Source: Gaiellasilicea sp963763755 (GTDB lineage: Bacteria; Actinomycetota; Thermoleophilia; Gaiellales; Gaiellaceae). Taken from it: a stretch of DNA of 64,000 nt. How positions within the stretch are numbered: position 1 is the first letter of the stretch; each line of letters opens with the position of its first letter. The stretch is from NCBI GenBank assembly GCA_963763755.1, contig CAVXQE010000010.1, forward strand, positions 248,001-312,000, read 5' to 3'. A model generated the notes under the pieces. It worked only from the letters and a program-made list of their open reading frames with translations, was not told the DNA's origin and ran no database searches. The position numbers and the translations under genes were made by a program. This document shows, one piece after another, positions 32,451 to 40,343 of the stretch.

Positions 32451-33207
32451 GGAGCTGCGCGGGCTGGTCGAGGGCTACCTCGCCGAGCTCGCGTTCACCC
32501 CGGAGCTCGGCGGTCTCGAGGAGGCGCTCCGGTATCCGCTCGAATCGGGCGGCAAGCGCGTCCGGCCGGTCATCGCCCTTGCGGTGAGCGAGGCTGCGGG
32601 AGGAGTCGCCGAACATTCCCTCCCGGCGGCCGCCGCGGTGGAGCTCGTGCACACGTTCTCGCTCGTGCACGACGACCTTCCCTCGATGGACGACGACGAC
32701 GAGCGCCGGGGCCGGCCCTCTGCGCACATCGCCTTCGACGAGGCGACGGCGCTCCTGGCGGGCGACGCGCTGCTCGCCGAGGCGTTCCGGCTCGCGCTGT
32801 CCTACCCGACCCCGATGGTCGGGCGTGAGCTCGCGCAGGCGACGCTCGGGATGATCGGCGGGCAGTACCGCGATGTCACGGGCGACACCGCAGATCTGGC
32901 GGCGCTGCACCGGCTGAAGACAGGAGCGCTGTTTGCGGCCTCGGTCGGTGTCGCTCTCTGGGTCGCCGAGGTGCCGGAGGGAGAGCAGCCGGCGTGGCGT
33001 GCGTTCGGCGACGAGCTCGGCCTCCTCTTTCAGATCGTGGACGACCTGCTCGACGGCGACGGCTATGCGGCGACACACGGCGTCGAGGAAGCGCGGCGGC
33101 TCGCCGACGAGGCCGCGGAGCGCGCGGTGCAGCGGTTGCAGGCGATCCCGGCCGACACGTCGGTTCTCGCCGACATCGTGGCCGGACTCGCCGCCCGAAC
33201 GGCGTAG
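32434..33207 (+). CDS. ispA: Polyprenyl synthetase (farnesyl/geranylgeranyl diphosphate synthase type)
   Basis: Elongates allylic diphosphates with IPP for isoprenoid synthesis. The 257-residue protein has the first Asp-rich motif DDLPSMDDDDERRGRPSAH near residue 83 and the second, FQIVDDLLD, near residue 200. SGGKRVRP near residue 36 binds IPP. It is shorter than typical IspA because of trimmed helices between the two motifs. Position after nusB and before tlyA matches ispA of Bacillus. Product chain length cannot be set from sequence alone. Confidence 0.88.
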   Translation: MPRSPEELRGLVEGYLAELAFTPELGGLEEALRYPLESGGKRVRPVIALAVSEAAGGVAEHSLPAAAAVELVHTFSLVHDDLPSMDDDDERRGRPSAHIAFDEATALLAGDALLAEAFRLALSYPTPMVGRELAQATLGMIGGQYRDVTGDTADLAALHRLKTGALFAASVGVALWVAEVPEGEQPAWRAFGDELGLLFQIVDDLLDGDGYAATHGVEEARRLADEAAERAVQRLQAIPADTSVLADIVAGLAARTA

Positions 33208-33210
33208 TCT
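33205..33210 (+). promoter_or_regulatory. -10-like element TAGTCT
   Basis: TAGTCT overlaps the stop of the polyprenyl synthase gene and ends 8 nt before the ATG of the glyoxalase-fold gene. Confidence 0.35.
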
Positions 33211-33218
33211 TTCCGGGC

Positions 33219-33642
33219 ATGGAGCAGCGGCTGAGCCTCGTCACGCTGGGCGTGCGCGACCTCGCGAGAGCGAAGCGTTTCTACGAAGCGCTCGGGCTGG
33301 ACGAGCGGTGCTGCGCCGGCCGACGACGTCGTCTTCTTCCAGGCGGGCGGCATGATCGTCGCCCTCTGGGGGCGCGAGCAATTGGAGGAGGACAGCGGCG
33401 TCGAGGATACGGGCGGCTGGGGCGGGATCACGCTTGCCTACAACGCCCGCTCACCGGCCGAGGTCGACGCGGTGATCGCCGAGGCGGAAGCAGCGGGCGC
33501 AACGATTCCACGGCACGGCGCCGAGACGTTCTGGGGCGGCTACTCGGGCGTCTTCGTCGACCCCGACGGCCACCCGTGGGAGGTCGCCCACAACCCGCAC
33601 TGGACGATCGCCGACGACGGCTCCGTCACCCTGGCCAAGTAA
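33219..33642 (+). CDS. VOC (glyoxalase/bleomycin-resistance fold) protein (one frameshift)
   Basis: About 140 residues after one correction. The start MEQRLSLVTLGVRDLARAKR is the usual first VOC strand and helix. A net +1 break near 33315 leads to DDVVFFQAGGMIVALWGREQ. The second module closes with FWGGYSGVFVDPDGHPWEVA, a strongly conserved VOC ending. The family includes glyoxalases, dioxygenases and antibiotic-binding proteins, and no residue here decides among them. The stop codon lies inside a 25-bp palindrome shared with the convergent gene. Confidence 0.8.
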
Positions 33643-33658
33643 CAGACTGTTACTTGGC
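33634..33658. terminator. 25-bp stop-codon palindrome, copy 1
   Basis: Arm GCCAAGTAACAG, one spacer base (A), then its exact reverse complement. The TAA stops of both convergent genes (33640-33642 plus, 33650-33652 minus) lie inside the arms, and both proteins end in Ala-Lys. An identical palindrome with spacer T is at 58914-58938. I infer a shared bidirectional terminator. There is no T-tract. Confidence 0.65.
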
Positions 33659-34579
33659 GGCGTGGAGGACGCGGAGGGCGTTCAGCGTCACCATCTCGTT
33701 CTGGCCGGAGCGGCCCCAGTCGACCACTTCGACGTTGCCGCCCTTCGCGCCCGGCGGCTTCCACCAGCGGCCGCCGGCGCGCCAGCGGCCGTCGGAAAGG
33801 CGGCGTTCCTCGACGAGCTCGATGGCGTCCTGAGCGCGCGGGTCGCGTGCCAGGCCCATGCGGGAGAGCACGAGTAGCGCCTGAAGGATGTCGTAGTGCC
33901 AGTACGGCGGATAGTGAAGGGCGACGAACGAGGGACGGATCGGCTCCCCCTTGCCACCCACCCGAAAGAGCCGATGCTCGAGGAAGAGCTCCGCCGTCCG
34001 GGTTGCCGCCTCTTTCGCAGCGTCGTCTCCGGTCGCGGTCCAGTACTCGTGCAACCCCCACATCGGCGCGAGCGACTCGTTGAACGACGAGCGGCGGCCC
34101 GTCGCGTTCTTGTCGCAGTTCCAGCCGCCGTCAGGCCATTGCCACTCCACGAGCGACTCGGCGAGCAACTGGACACGCGGATCGTCGGCCAAGCCGAGCC
34201 GGCAGCAGACGGCGAGGGCGTTTCCCTCCTGCGAGCCGCAGCGCCGCACCAGCCCATTGATCGTCTTGACCCGGGATCGGTGCGACGCGCCGGTCAGCCA
34301 GGCGAGCACCGTCTCCGCGGCGGCGACGCAGCGCTTCTCGCGCGCAGGAACACCGAGCTCGACGAGGGAGACGAGGCGCCAGTGTGCGCCACCCCACTTG
34401 CCGTAGACGTTGACGCCGAAGCCGCCGTCTGGCTGTTGCCCGGCGAGGAGGGCACGCACCCTCTGCCCGTCCAGCACCCGAGCCGCCTCCGGCGGGTCCT
34501 GTTCGCCGAGAAGGTCGCGTTTTACCTGGAGGACGATCCCAGGCTCATCCGACTCGAGCAGCCAGTCGATCGCGCTCAT
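33650..34579 (-). CDS. Prenyltransferase/squalene-oxidase-repeat (alpha-alpha toroid) protein
   Basis: A 309-residue protein built of helical repeats with the QxxDGGW-like motifs of terpene-cyclase and prenyltransferase toroids: QQPDGGFGVNVYGKWGGAHW near residue 48 and WQWPDGGWNCDKN near residue 147. It lacks an obvious DxDD protonation motif, so cyclase activity is not supported. The ATG at 34579 overlaps the stop of the acetyltransferase gene, so the two are cotranscribed. Its stop lies in the 25-bp palindrome. Function unknown. Confidence 0.8.
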   Translation of the reverse strand: MSAIDWLLESDEPGIVLQVKRDLLGEQDPPEAARVLDGQRVRALLAGQQPDGGFGVNVYGKWGGAHWRLVSLVELGVPAREKRCVAAAETVLAWLTGASHRSRVKTINGLVRRCGSQEGNALAVCCRLGLADDPRVQLLAESLVEWQWPDGGWNCDKNATGRRSSFNESLAPMWGLHEYWTATGDDAAKEAATRTAELFLEHRLFRVGGKGEPIRPSFVALHYPPYWHYDILQALLVLSRMGLARDPRAQDAIELVEERRLSDGRWRAGGRWWKPPGAKGGNVEVVDWGRSGQNEMVTLNALRVLHAAK

Positions 34580-35088
34580 GTCGACGTGAGCTCGGTCGCG
34601 AGCATGTCGAGCAGCAGTCCGTCCTGCCAGACGCCGTCCGCGTCGAGCCAGTATTCGCGCATGACGCCGACGCGCTTGAACCCGGCCTTCTCGTAGCAGC
34701 GGATGGCGCGCTCGTTGTGTGCCGCCGGGTCGATGGTCAGGCGGTGGTGGCCGAGGCCCTCGATCAGGTACCGGGCCATCGTGCGCACCGCATCGGTGCC
34801 CAATCCGCGGTCGTGGTACGGGGCGCCGAGAAAGAGGTCGATGCCCGCGTGCCGGTAGTCGGGTTCCGTCTCCTCCCAGTGCTGAATCAGACCTGCCACT
34901 TCGCCCTCGACGACGATCGCGAAGCTTGCGACGTCCTTCTCCTCGCCGCGCGCCTTCTCGCCGACGTCCTTCACGGTCAGCCCCGGCCACCAGCGTGCGA
35001 CCTCGGGATCGGCGCCCAGCTCGACGATCCGGTCGACGTCCTCCTCAGCGAGGGGCCGCAGGACGACGCGATCTCCACGCAACTCCAT
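34576..35088 (-). CDS. GNAT-family N-acetyltransferase (AAC(6')-like)
   Basis: A 170-residue acetyl-CoA-dependent acetyltransferase. It starts with the GNAT strand LRGDRVVLRPLAEEDVD. The acetyl-CoA loop is APYHDRGLGTDAV near residue 92, and the C-terminal part HNERAIRCYEKAGFKRVG is the common motif B. The overall pattern is closest to the AAC(6')/RimJ-like branch, but that does not prove that it modifies an antibiotic. A TACAGG hexamer lies 6 nt before the ATG at 35088. It is divergent from tlyA and overlaps the toroid gene by 4 nt. Confidence 0.85.
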   Translation of the reverse strand: MELRGDRVVLRPLAEEDVDRIVELGADPEVARWWPGLTVKDVGEKARGEEKDVASFAIVVEGEVAGLIQHWEETEPDYRHAGIDLFLGAPYHDRGLGTDAVRTMARYLIEGLGHHRLTIDPAAHNERAIRCYEKAGFKRVGVMREYWLDADGVWQDGLLLDMLATELTST

Positions 35089-35114
35089 GACGGTCCTGTA
35101 ACACATCCGGCAAC

Positions 35115-35120
35115 TACCCT
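35115..35120 (+). promoter_or_regulatory. -10 element TACCCT for tlyA
   Basis: TACCCT ends 6 nt before the GTG of tlyA, consistent with a leaderless transcript for the tlyA-nadK-recN block. Confidence 0.45.
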
Positions 35121-35126
35121 TCGACC

Positions 35127-35891
35127 GTGAAGAAGCGCCTCGACGTCCTGCTCGTCGAACGTGGGCTGGCGGAGAGCCGGGCGCAGGCTCAGGCGCTCGT
35201 GCTCGCGGGACTCGTGCCGGGCTTCGACAAGCCGGGCCACCAGGTGCCCGAGGACGCCGAGCTGGCGGTCGACCGGCCGCCGCGCTTCGTCTCGCGTGGC
35301 GGCGAGAAGCTCGCCAACGCGCTCGAGCAGCTCGAGGTCGCGCTCGACGGCCGCGACGCGATCGACGTCGGCGCGTCCACCGGCGGGTTCACCGACTGCC
35401 TGCTCCAGAACGGCGTGGCCCGCGTGATCGCCGTCGACGTCGGCTACGGCCAGTTGCACCCGAAGCTCCGGAACGACCCGCGCGTGACGGTGCTCGAGCG
35501 CACGAACGCGCGGACTCTCGCCGAGCTGCCGTTCCGTCCCGACCTGCTCGTCTGCGACGTCTCGTTCATCAGCGTCCGGATCGTGCTCCCGCCGGTGCTG
35601 GCCCTGATGGAGCCCGGCTGGGACGCCCTCGTGATGGTGAAGCCGCAGTTCGAGGCTGGCAAGGGGGAAGTGGGGAAGGGAGGTGTCGTCCGCGACGCCG
35701 AGATCCAGCGTCGTGTTCTGCGCGAGGTGGTCGAAGCGGGTCTGGGCTGGGGTGCGACGGCAGTCGGCGTCGTAGACTCCGGACTGCCCGGCCCGAAGGG
35801 CAACCGCGAGTTCTTCCTCCACCTGATCAACCGCGACGACCCCGTACTCCTGGATGACATCGACGACCGGATCCGTGATGCCGTCGGCTAA
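35127..35891 (+). CDS. tlyA: 16S/23S rRNA 2'-O-methyltransferase TlyA
   Basis: Methylates rRNA riboses; in mycobacteria its loss gives capreomycin resistance. The 254-residue protein has an N-terminal S4 RNA-binding domain (KRLDVLLVERGLAESRAQAQ) and the linker RFVSRGGEKLANALE. An FtsJ-like methyltransferase domain follows, with the SAM motif DVGASTGGFTDCLL, and KPQFEAGKGEVGKGGVVRD near the end. The next gene, NAD kinase, overlaps it by 14 nt. The order tlyA-nadK-recN matches mycobacteria. Confidence 0.95.
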   Translation: MKKRLDVLLVERGLAESRAQAQALVLAGLVPGFDKPGHQVPEDAELAVDRPPRFVSRGGEKLANALEQLEVALDGRDAIDVGASTGGFTDCLLQNGVARVIAVDVGYGQLHPKLRNDPRVTVLERTNARTLAELPFRPDLLVCDVSFISVRIVLPPVLALMEPGWDALVMVKPQFEAGKGEVGKGGVVRDAEIQRRVLREVVEAGLGWGATAVGVVDSGLPGPKGNREFFLHLINRDDPVLLDDIDDRIRDAVG

Positions 35892-36717
35892 GGCCGTGAA
35901 GCGGGCCGCCGTCGTCACGCACGGCAAGCCCCAGACGATCGGCCCCGCGCTCGCCCGGCTCACCACCGTGGCACGCGAGGCCGGTGTCGAGCTGCGCATG
36001 GGAGAGCAGGAGGCCGAGAAGCACGGCCTCGACCCCGAGAACGGGAACGGGACCGACGTCGACATCGCAGTCGTGCTCGGCGGCGACGGCACGATGCTGC
36101 GAGCGCTGAACCGCTTCCTCGGTACAGGCGTGCCCGTGATCGGCGTCAACTTCGGCCGCGTGGGCTTTCTCTCCTCGATCGCCCGCGACGATCTGGAAAC
36201 CGGACTGGTTCGCGTCTTCGCCGGCGAGTACCACGTCGAGGAGCTTCCGACCCTCGAGGTCGAAGTCGGGGACGAGCGGCGGGTCGCGGTCAACGACCTC
36301 GTCGTCGCGAGTGCCGTCGTCGGCCGGATGATTCAGCTCGAATGGGCAGTCGGCGGCGAAGCACTCGGCCGGCTCGGCTGCGACGGCGTCGTCTGCGCGA
36401 CCCCGCCTGGCTCGACCGGCTACAACTTCTCGAACGGGGGGCCCGTGCTCGTCTGGGGTCTCGACGCGATGGCCGTCACCTTCGTCGCGCCGCATTCCCT
36501 CAACGCGCGCCCCCTCGTGGTGCCGAACGGGGCGGAGCTGATCGTGTGGAACCGAACGCCTGACGTCTCTGCGACCGCGCTCGTCGACGGGCACCTCGTC
36601 GCCGACCTGGCTCCCGGCGGTCGCGCGGTGGCGCGTGTCGGCGCGCAGCGCTCACTCCTCGCAACACTCCCAGAAGTGACGTTCTTCAGCCGCTACCGCC
36701 GGGCCTTTGCTTCGTAG
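35878..36717 (+). CDS. nadK: NAD kinase
   Basis: Phosphorylates NAD to NADP. The 279-residue protein has the three family motifs: VVLGGDGTMLRA near residue 66, the NDL of VAVNDLVVASAV, and CATPPGSTGYNFSNGGPV, where the usual TAYSLSAGG is varied. I set the start at the ATG at 35878. A GTG 15 nt further in (VKRAAVV) is also possible. It overlaps tlyA by 14 nt and recN by 11 nt, which argues for tight coupling. Confidence 0.94.
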   Translation: MPSAKAVKRAAVVTHGKPQTIGPALARLTTVAREAGVELRMGEQEAEKHGLDPENGNGTDVDIAVVLGGDGTMLRALNRFLGTGVPVIGVNFGRVGFLSSIARDDLETGLVRVFAGEYHVEELPTLEVEVGDERRVAVNDLVVASAVVGRMIQLEWAVGGEALGRLGCDGVVCATPPGSTGYNFSNGGPVLVWGLDAMAVTFVAPHSLNARPLVVPNGAELIVWNRTPDVSATALVDGHLVADLAPGGRAVARVGAQRSLLATLPEVTFFSRYRRAFAS

Positions 36718-38332
36718 CCTCAGGATCGAGAACCTCGTCCTCGTGCAGGAGGGAGAGCTTGCGCCGGCCGAGGGACTGACGGCGATCACCGGCGAGACCG
36801 GAGCGGGGAAGACGATCCTGGCGCAGGCGATCGGCTTGCTGCTCGGCGCGAAGGGCGACGCGGGGACGATCGGCGCCGCCGGCGGCGAGGCCTACGTGGA
36901 AGCTGAGCTCGACCTGCCCGAGGGCTTCCTCGAAGACGAGGAACTGGCCACGCTCGCAGAGCTGGCGCCTGAGGACGAGCCCGGCCTCGTGCTTGCGCGC
37001 CGGGTGTTCGCCGACGGGCGCACGCGCGCCTACGCGTGGGGGCGCGCGGTCGCGCGCGAGGACCTCGCAGCCGCCGCCGAGCGGTTGATCGCGATGTCCG
37101 GCCAGTTCGAGCAGCGGCGACTCGCCCGGGCCTCGTACCAGCTCGACGTGCTCGACTCGTACTGCGGCGACGAGCAGCTTCGCCGCCGCCGTGAGGCGCG
37201 GCTGGCGTGGCGCGCGCTCGGACTCGCGCGAAAGCGGCACGACGAGCTGACACGAGGCGCTGCGGCGGAAGAAGAGCGTCTGCGCGAGCTGACTGCGCTC
37301 GTCGAGGCAACGGAGGGTTTCGAGCCCGGCTGGGAGGACGCACTGCGGACGGAGCGAGAGCGGCTTCGCCACGTGACCGAGCTCGCCGACGGAGCACAGC
37401 GGGCGGCTGAGGCGCTTGCGCCTGAGGACGGCGAGGGCGCCGCCGCACTCACGGCGACCGCCGAGCGCTCGCTCGCACCGCTCGAACGGCTCGCACCGGA
37501 ACTGGCCCGAGCTGGCGAGGAGCTTCGCGACATCGAGCTGCGGCTCCGGGAGCTCGGCTCCGACCTGCGCGGGTTCCTCGCCTCGCTCGAAGCCGAGCCG
37601 GACCGAGTGGAGCAGGTCGAGAGCGAGCTCGAGCGGATCTCCGATACGCGCCGCCGGTTCGGCGCGGCCGACTACGACGACCTGCTCGGACGCGCCGCCG
37701 CAGCCCGCCAGGAGCTCGAGGCGCTCGCGGGCGGACTCGACCCTGCCGCAGCCGCTGCGGAAGCTCTCGCGTTGGCCGAGGCGGCGTCGGAGCAGCTCGC
37801 AGCAACGCTCCGTGCGACACGCGAGGCCGCAACGGAGCCGTTCGCCGCCGCAGTCGCCGAGGAGCTGCGCGGCGTCGGCATGGGTGACGGCGAGTTTCGC
37901 GTCGAGCTGCGCGAGCGTGAGCCCGGCCCGTCGGGTGCAGACGAGTCGATCTTTCTCGTCCGGCCGAACGCGGGCCTTCCGTTCGGCCCCGTCGCGGAAA
38001 CCGCCTCCGGTGGTGAGCTCTCGCGCATTGCGCTCGCGATCGCGGCGGTCGGCGGCGGGGAAACCCTCGTCTTCGACGAGATCGACGCGGGGATCGGCGG
38101 CGAAACCGCCCACGCGGTGGCTGCCACCCTCAAGCGGCTGGCGGAACGAGCGCAGGTGATCACGATCACCCACCTGCCCCAGATCGCCAGCGTCGCCGAC
38201 ACGCACTACCGGGTCGAGAAGATCTCCGGCGACCCGACCCACACCCGCATCGAGAGACTCGACGACGCGCAGCGCCGCGACGAGCTCGAGCGGATGCTCG
38301 GCGGCAAGGAGTTCATCTCCACGCTGAGGTGA
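36707..38332 (+). CDS. recN: DNA repair protein RecN
   Basis: SMC-like ATPase that acts early in double-strand break repair. The 541-residue protein starts LRSLRIENLVLVQEGELAP, with Walker A ITGETGAGKTIL, the conserved AMSGQFEQRRLA (HGQHEHQ-like) segment, a central coiled coil (about residues 150-380), then signature ASGGELSRIALAI, Walker B TLVFDEIDAGIGG and ITHLPQIAS. The start is a TTG inside the end of nadK. Its position between nadK and steA is the same as in Mycobacterium. Confidence 0.95.
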   Translation: MLRSLRIENLVLVQEGELAPAEGLTAITGETGAGKTILAQAIGLLLGAKGDAGTIGAAGGEAYVEAELDLPEGFLEDEELATLAELAPEDEPGLVLARRVFADGRTRAYAWGRAVAREDLAAAAERLIAMSGQFEQRRLARASYQLDVLDSYCGDEQLRRRREARLAWRALGLARKRHDELTRGAAAEEERLRELTALVEATEGFEPGWEDALRTERERLRHVTELADGAQRAAEALAPEDGEGAAALTATAERSLAPLERLAPELARAGEELRDIELRLRELGSDLRGFLASLEAEPDRVEQVESELERISDTRRRFGAADYDDLLGRAAAARQELEALAGGLDPAAAAAEALALAEAASEQLAATLRATREAATEPFAAAVAEELRGVGMGDGEFRVELREREPGPSGADESIFLVRPNAGLPFGPVAETASGGELSRIALAIAAVGGGETLVFDEIDAGIGGETAHAVAATLKRLAERAQVITITHLPQIASVADTHYRVEKISGDPTHTRIERLDDAQRRDELERMLGGKEFISTLR

Positions 38333-38341
38333 TGAAATCGG

Positions 38342-39445
38342 ATGAGCTCTCTCGTCGAACACACCGGCACGGCCCGATTGGGTAAGCGGACGAAGGAGCT
38401 CGTCCGCCGGCTGAACTCCGACGACATCGCGATCATCGACCACACCGATCTCGACCGCGTCTCGGCCGAAGAACTGGTCGAGTCCGGCGTCCGTGTCGTC
38501 GTCAACGTGGCGCCGTCTCACTCCGGCCGCTATCCGAACCCAGGCCCGCTCCTCCTTGTCCGCGGGGGCGTCCGCCTGATCGACGTCACGGGCGGCGAGC
38601 TCTTCGAAGAGATCTCGGACGGTGAACGGCTCACCGTTCGCGGCGGGAGCCTCTTCCGGAACGGAACGTGTGTGGCGACCGGGCGGACGCTCGAGGAGCG
38701 CGAGCTCGTCGGTGCGCTGGCAGCACAGGAGAGCCGCGTGACCGAGGCGCTGCAGGAGTTCGCGGACAACACGATGCGCTACCTGCGGGAGGAGGGTCGG
38801 TTGCTCGCGGAGGGGATCGACTTTCCCCCACTGAAGACCGGCTTCCGCGACCGGCACGCACTCGTGGTGGCCCGCGGGCCCGGCCACAAGCGCGATCTTC
38901 GGATCGTCCGCTCGTACGTGCGGGACTTCAAGCCCGTGCTGGTGGCCGTCGACGGCGGTGCCGAGGCGCTGCGGGAGGAGGGCTGGAAGCCCGACGTGAT
39001 CGTCGGCGACATGGACTCGGTCACCGATGACACGCTTCGGTGCGGCGCCGAGATCCTCGTCCACGCCTACCGTGAAGGTCACGCGCCCGGCGAGGAGCGG
39101 CTGCGCCGCCTCGGCGTGCCCTTCCAGACGGTTGCGGCACCCGGGATCTCCGAGGACATCGCTCTTCTGCTCGCGCACGGGAAGGGCGCCGAGCTGATCG
39201 TCGCGGTCGGCACGCACTTCAACCTGGTCGAGTTCCTCGAGCGCAGCCGCTCCGGCATGTCGTCGACATTCGTGACCCGGCTCAAAGTGGGGGAGATCCT
39301 CGTCGACGCGAAAGGCGTCTCGCAGCTCGTCAGCCGAAGGATCGGCGTCTGGCCGCTCGTCCTCTTCGGCCTCGCCGCGCTCGCCGCTCTGGCCGTCGCG
39401 GTGCTCGCGTCGCCGGCCTTGCGGAATCTTCTCGGACTAGGCTGA
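38342..39445 (+). CDS. steA: SteA-like cytokinetic/TPK-domain membrane protein
   Basis: A 367-residue protein resembling SteA of Corynebacterium (Rv1697 in M. tuberculosis), which together with SteB acts in septal cell separation. A conserved N-terminal region with GPLLLVRGGVRLIDVTGGEL leads to a thiamine-pyrophosphokinase-like core (VLVAVDGGAEALREEGWKPD and VGDMDSVTD, about residues 200-235), and a single transmembrane helix closes the protein (about residues 337-360). It follows recN by 9 nt and precedes steB, as in mycobacteria. Thiamine pyrophosphokinase activity is not implied. Confidence 0.88.
   Translation: MSSLVEHTGTARLGKRTKELVRRLNSDDIAIIDHTDLDRVSAEELVESGVRVVVNVAPSHSGRYPNPGPLLLVRGGVRLIDVTGGELFEEISDGERLTVRGGSLFRNGTCVATGRTLEERELVGALAAQESRVTEALQEFADNTMRYLREEGRLLAEGIDFPPLKTGFRDRHALVVARGPGHKRDLRIVRSYVRDFKPVLVAVDGGAEALREEGWKPDVIVGDMDSVTDDTLRCGAEILVHAYREGHAPGEERLRRLGVPFQTVAAPGISEDIALLLAHGKGAELIVAVGTHFNLVEFLERSRSGMSSTFVTRLKVGEILVDAKGVSQLVSRRIGVWPLVLFGLAALAALAVAVLASPALRNLLGLG
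39438..39443 (+). promoter_or_regulatory. -10 element TAGGCT for steB
   Basis: TAGGCT, within the last codons of steA, ends 6 nt before the GTG of steB, the same hexamer and spacing as for mnmA. Confidence 0.45.
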
Positions 39446-39449
39446 CGGC

Positions 39450-40343
39450 GTGTTCGACCTCCGCTATCACGTCGCATCGCTCGCGGCGGTGTTCCTGATG
39501 CTCGTGGTCGGGATCCTGATCGGGGTCGGGATCTCGGGCCGCGGCTTCGTCGACGACGCAGAGCGCGACCGGCTCAACGGCAGGATCTCCGATCTCCAGG
39601 AGCAGGTCGACGCCGCGACCGCAAACTCCGAGGACCTCCGGCGCCGGCAGAACGCCGCGGCGGAGTTCGTCGCGGGGGCGTACCCGGTCCTGGCCAAGAG
39701 CCGGCTCGAGGGCAAGCGGATCGCCGTCCTCGTGCTGGGAGCGGTGAAGCAGGAGTCGCTGCCGTTCGTGGAGCGCGCGATCGAGGAGGACTCGGGCGGC
39801 CAGGTCGCGCGGATGCGGGCGGTGATGCTTCCGCTCCGGCTCGAGTCGGTCGAGGCGGCGCTGAAAGCGCGGCCGGAGCTCGCCGGTTACGTCGGCGACG
39901 AGCAACTCGCCAACCTCGGTCGCGATCTCGGCCGAGAGTTCGCGGCCGGCCGCAAGACGCCGCTGTGGGAGGCGCTCGTCGGCGAGATGGTCGAGGAGCG
40001 GTCGGGTGCCCTCGCCGACCCGGTGGACGGCGTGGTCGTGATCCGTTCCGCCGAGCCTCAGGCGGGTAGCACCTCGCGTTTCCTCGCGGGTGTCTACCAG
40101 GGCCTGAACAGCACGGGCGTCCCGGTCGTCGGGGTCGAGCCGACCCGTGTGGAGCAGAGCGCGATTCCGGTCTTCCAGCACTACGGCCTCTCGACCGTGG
40201 ACGGAATCGACGACGAGCTCGGACAGCTCGCGCTCGTGCTCCTGCTCGCCGGCGCCGACCCGGGCGACTACGGCGTACGCGACACCGCGAAGAAGGGGAT
40301 TCTGCCGCCGATCGAGCCGCTGCCAGCGCCAACCGGTGGGTGA
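39450..40343 (+). CDS. steB: SteB / MctB-type (copper transporter PF11382-like) envelope protein
   Basis: A 297-residue protein starting with the diagnostic FDLRYHVASLAAVFLMLVVG, one transmembrane helix (about residues 8-28), an extracellular coiled coil (DRLNGRISDLQEQVDAATAN) and a globular domain with RLEGKRIAVLVLG. The M. tuberculosis homologue Rv1698 (MctB) was named for copper homeostasis, and the Corynebacterium homologue SteB partners with SteA in cell separation. Adjacent steA favours the second role. It overlaps the glycosyltransferase fusion by 8 nt. Confidence 0.88.
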   Translation: MFDLRYHVASLAAVFLMLVVGILIGVGISGRGFVDDAERDRLNGRISDLQEQVDAATANSEDLRRRQNAAAEFVAGAYPVLAKSRLEGKRIAVLVLGAVKQESLPFVERAIEEDSGGQVARMRAVMLPLRLESVEAALKARPELAGYVGDEQLANLGRDLGREFAAGRKTPLWEALVGEMVEERSGALADPVDGVVVIRSAEPQAGSTSRFLAGVYQGLNSTGVPVVGVEPTRVEQSAIPVFQHYGLSTVDGIDDELGQLALVLLLAGADPGDYGVRDTAKKGILPPIEPLPAPTGG

